NCBI GenBank assembly: GCA_035711465.1
Contig: DASTCC010000380.1
Span: 1-14,582 of the forward strand
Direction of reading: 5' to 3'
Source of the DNA: DASTCC01 sp035711465
GTDB taxonomy: Bacteria; Acidobacteriota; Vicinamibacteria; Vicinamibacterales; SCN-69-37
Length of the DNA: 14,582 bases
Below are positions 14,179-14,582 of this stretch, piece after piece; position 1 is the stretch's first letter; each line of letters begins with the position of its first letter. The notes under the pieces were generated by a model. It did not search any database and was not told where the DNA came from. It was given only the letters and a program-made list of their open reading frames with translations. A program made the position numbers and the translations under genes.

Positions 14179-14582
14179 TCAGTATCTTCTCATGACGCCC
14201 ACGACGACGCCCTGGACCTGGACCTGGGACGGGTCGAGCAGAATCGGATGCATCGCCGGATTGGCCGGCTGCAGCCGGATGCGGCCGTTGTCGCGATAGA
14301 GCTTCTTCAACGTCACGTCGGTGCCGCCGACGAGCGCGATCACCATCTCGCCGTTGTCGGCCATCTTTCTGTCCTCGACGATGACGAAGTCGCCGTCGCG
14401 GATCTGCTCGTCGATCATCGAGTCGCCCTTGACCTGCAGCACGTAGGTCTCGCCGCGGCGGCCGGCCATGTCCTCGGGCACGAAGATGGTCTCGGTCGTC
14501 TGCACCGCCTCGATCGGCGTGCCGGCGGCGACGCGGCCCAGCAGCGGAAGCTCCACCGCCCGCACCTTCACGTCGCTGGGCA
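14179..14582 (-). CDS. lexA: LexA SOS repressor, C-terminal autoprotease domain; 5' end outside window
   Basis: The frame is open to the right edge, so only about 134 C-terminal residues are present. The DNA-binding helix-turn-helix half lies outside. Family knowledge: LexA represses DNA-repair genes and cuts itself when RecA is activated by damage. The S24 peptidase domain is complete, numbering from the GTG codon at 14571. The Ala16-Gly17 cleavage site is in LLGRVAAGTPIEA, the catalytic serine S51 is in VKGDSMIDEQIRDGDFV, and the catalytic lysine K89 is in TDVTLKKLY. An internal GTG at 14571 could be mistaken for the start, but codons before it (PSD) continue the family sequence into ELPLLGRV. 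A short hexamer repeat at 14211-14228 encodes QVQVQG near the C-terminus. The LexA operator and promoter must lie to the right of the window. It is the first visible gene of the minus-strand run. Confidence 0.94.
   Translation of the reverse strand, partial: PSDVKVRAVELPLLGRVAAGTPIEAVQTTETIFVPEDMAGRRGETYVLQVKGDSMIDEQIRDGDFVIVEDRKMADNGEMVIALVGGTDVTLKKLYRDNGRIRLQPANPAMHPILLDPSQVQVQGVVVGVMRRY

Noticed and set aside
14211..14228. Three near-identical hexamers (CCTGGA, CCTGGA, CCTGGG)
   Set aside because: They encode an alternating Gln-Val strand in LexA in the correct frame. Too short and too well explained by protein sequence to be a regulatory repeat.

Overview
The window is a GC-rich (roughly two-thirds G+C), densely coded bacterial chromosome segment made almost entirely of housekeeping genes. 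The gene set fits an Acidobacteriota genome, perhaps Vicinamibacteria: RNase J, FtsK, a DUF2723 glycosyltransferase-like membrane protein, DUF3467, a small zincin and a two-domain LexA, with several GTG/TTG starts and many ATGA overlaps. That placement is my inference from gene content and composition, since no rRNA or marker search was possible. I see no tRNA, rRNA, CRISPR array, insertion sequence, phage gene or integration scar.

Left block, + strand (1-2871): the 3' part of an acetoacetyl-CoA synthetase gene cut by the window edge; a small JAMM/MPN metallopeptidase gene starting inside its stop codon (ATGA); then, after a 103-bp gap, a complete leucyl aminopeptidase (PepA).

Right block, - strand (14582 down to 2828): one long co-directional run. 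In transcription order it begins with lexA (5' end outside the window), DUF3467, endonuclease III (nth), a zincin-like metallopeptidase, a large DUF2723 membrane protein and ksgA/rsmA. Most of these are separated by 0-30 bp or overlap by 4 bp. A 142-bp gap holding two small inverted repeats follows. Then come RNase J, FtsK, an exported N-acetylmuramoyl-L-alanine amidase with an AMIN domain, and a small single-span membrane protein whose 3' end overlaps the 3' end of pepA by 44 bp (convergent).

Functionally, the lexA end joins SOS control and base-excision repair to rRNA dimethylation and a probable membrane glycosyltransferase. The rnj-ftsK-amidase end joins RNA turnover, chromosome segregation at the septum and septal peptidoglycan splitting. 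I found no clear new defence or mobile system. The points most worth a second look are the composition of the lexA-led operon, the JAMM protease coupled to an acyl-CoA ligase, the altered acidic motif in the DUF2723 protein, the shortened Fe-S cysteine spacing in Nth, and the small membrane protein after the amidase.
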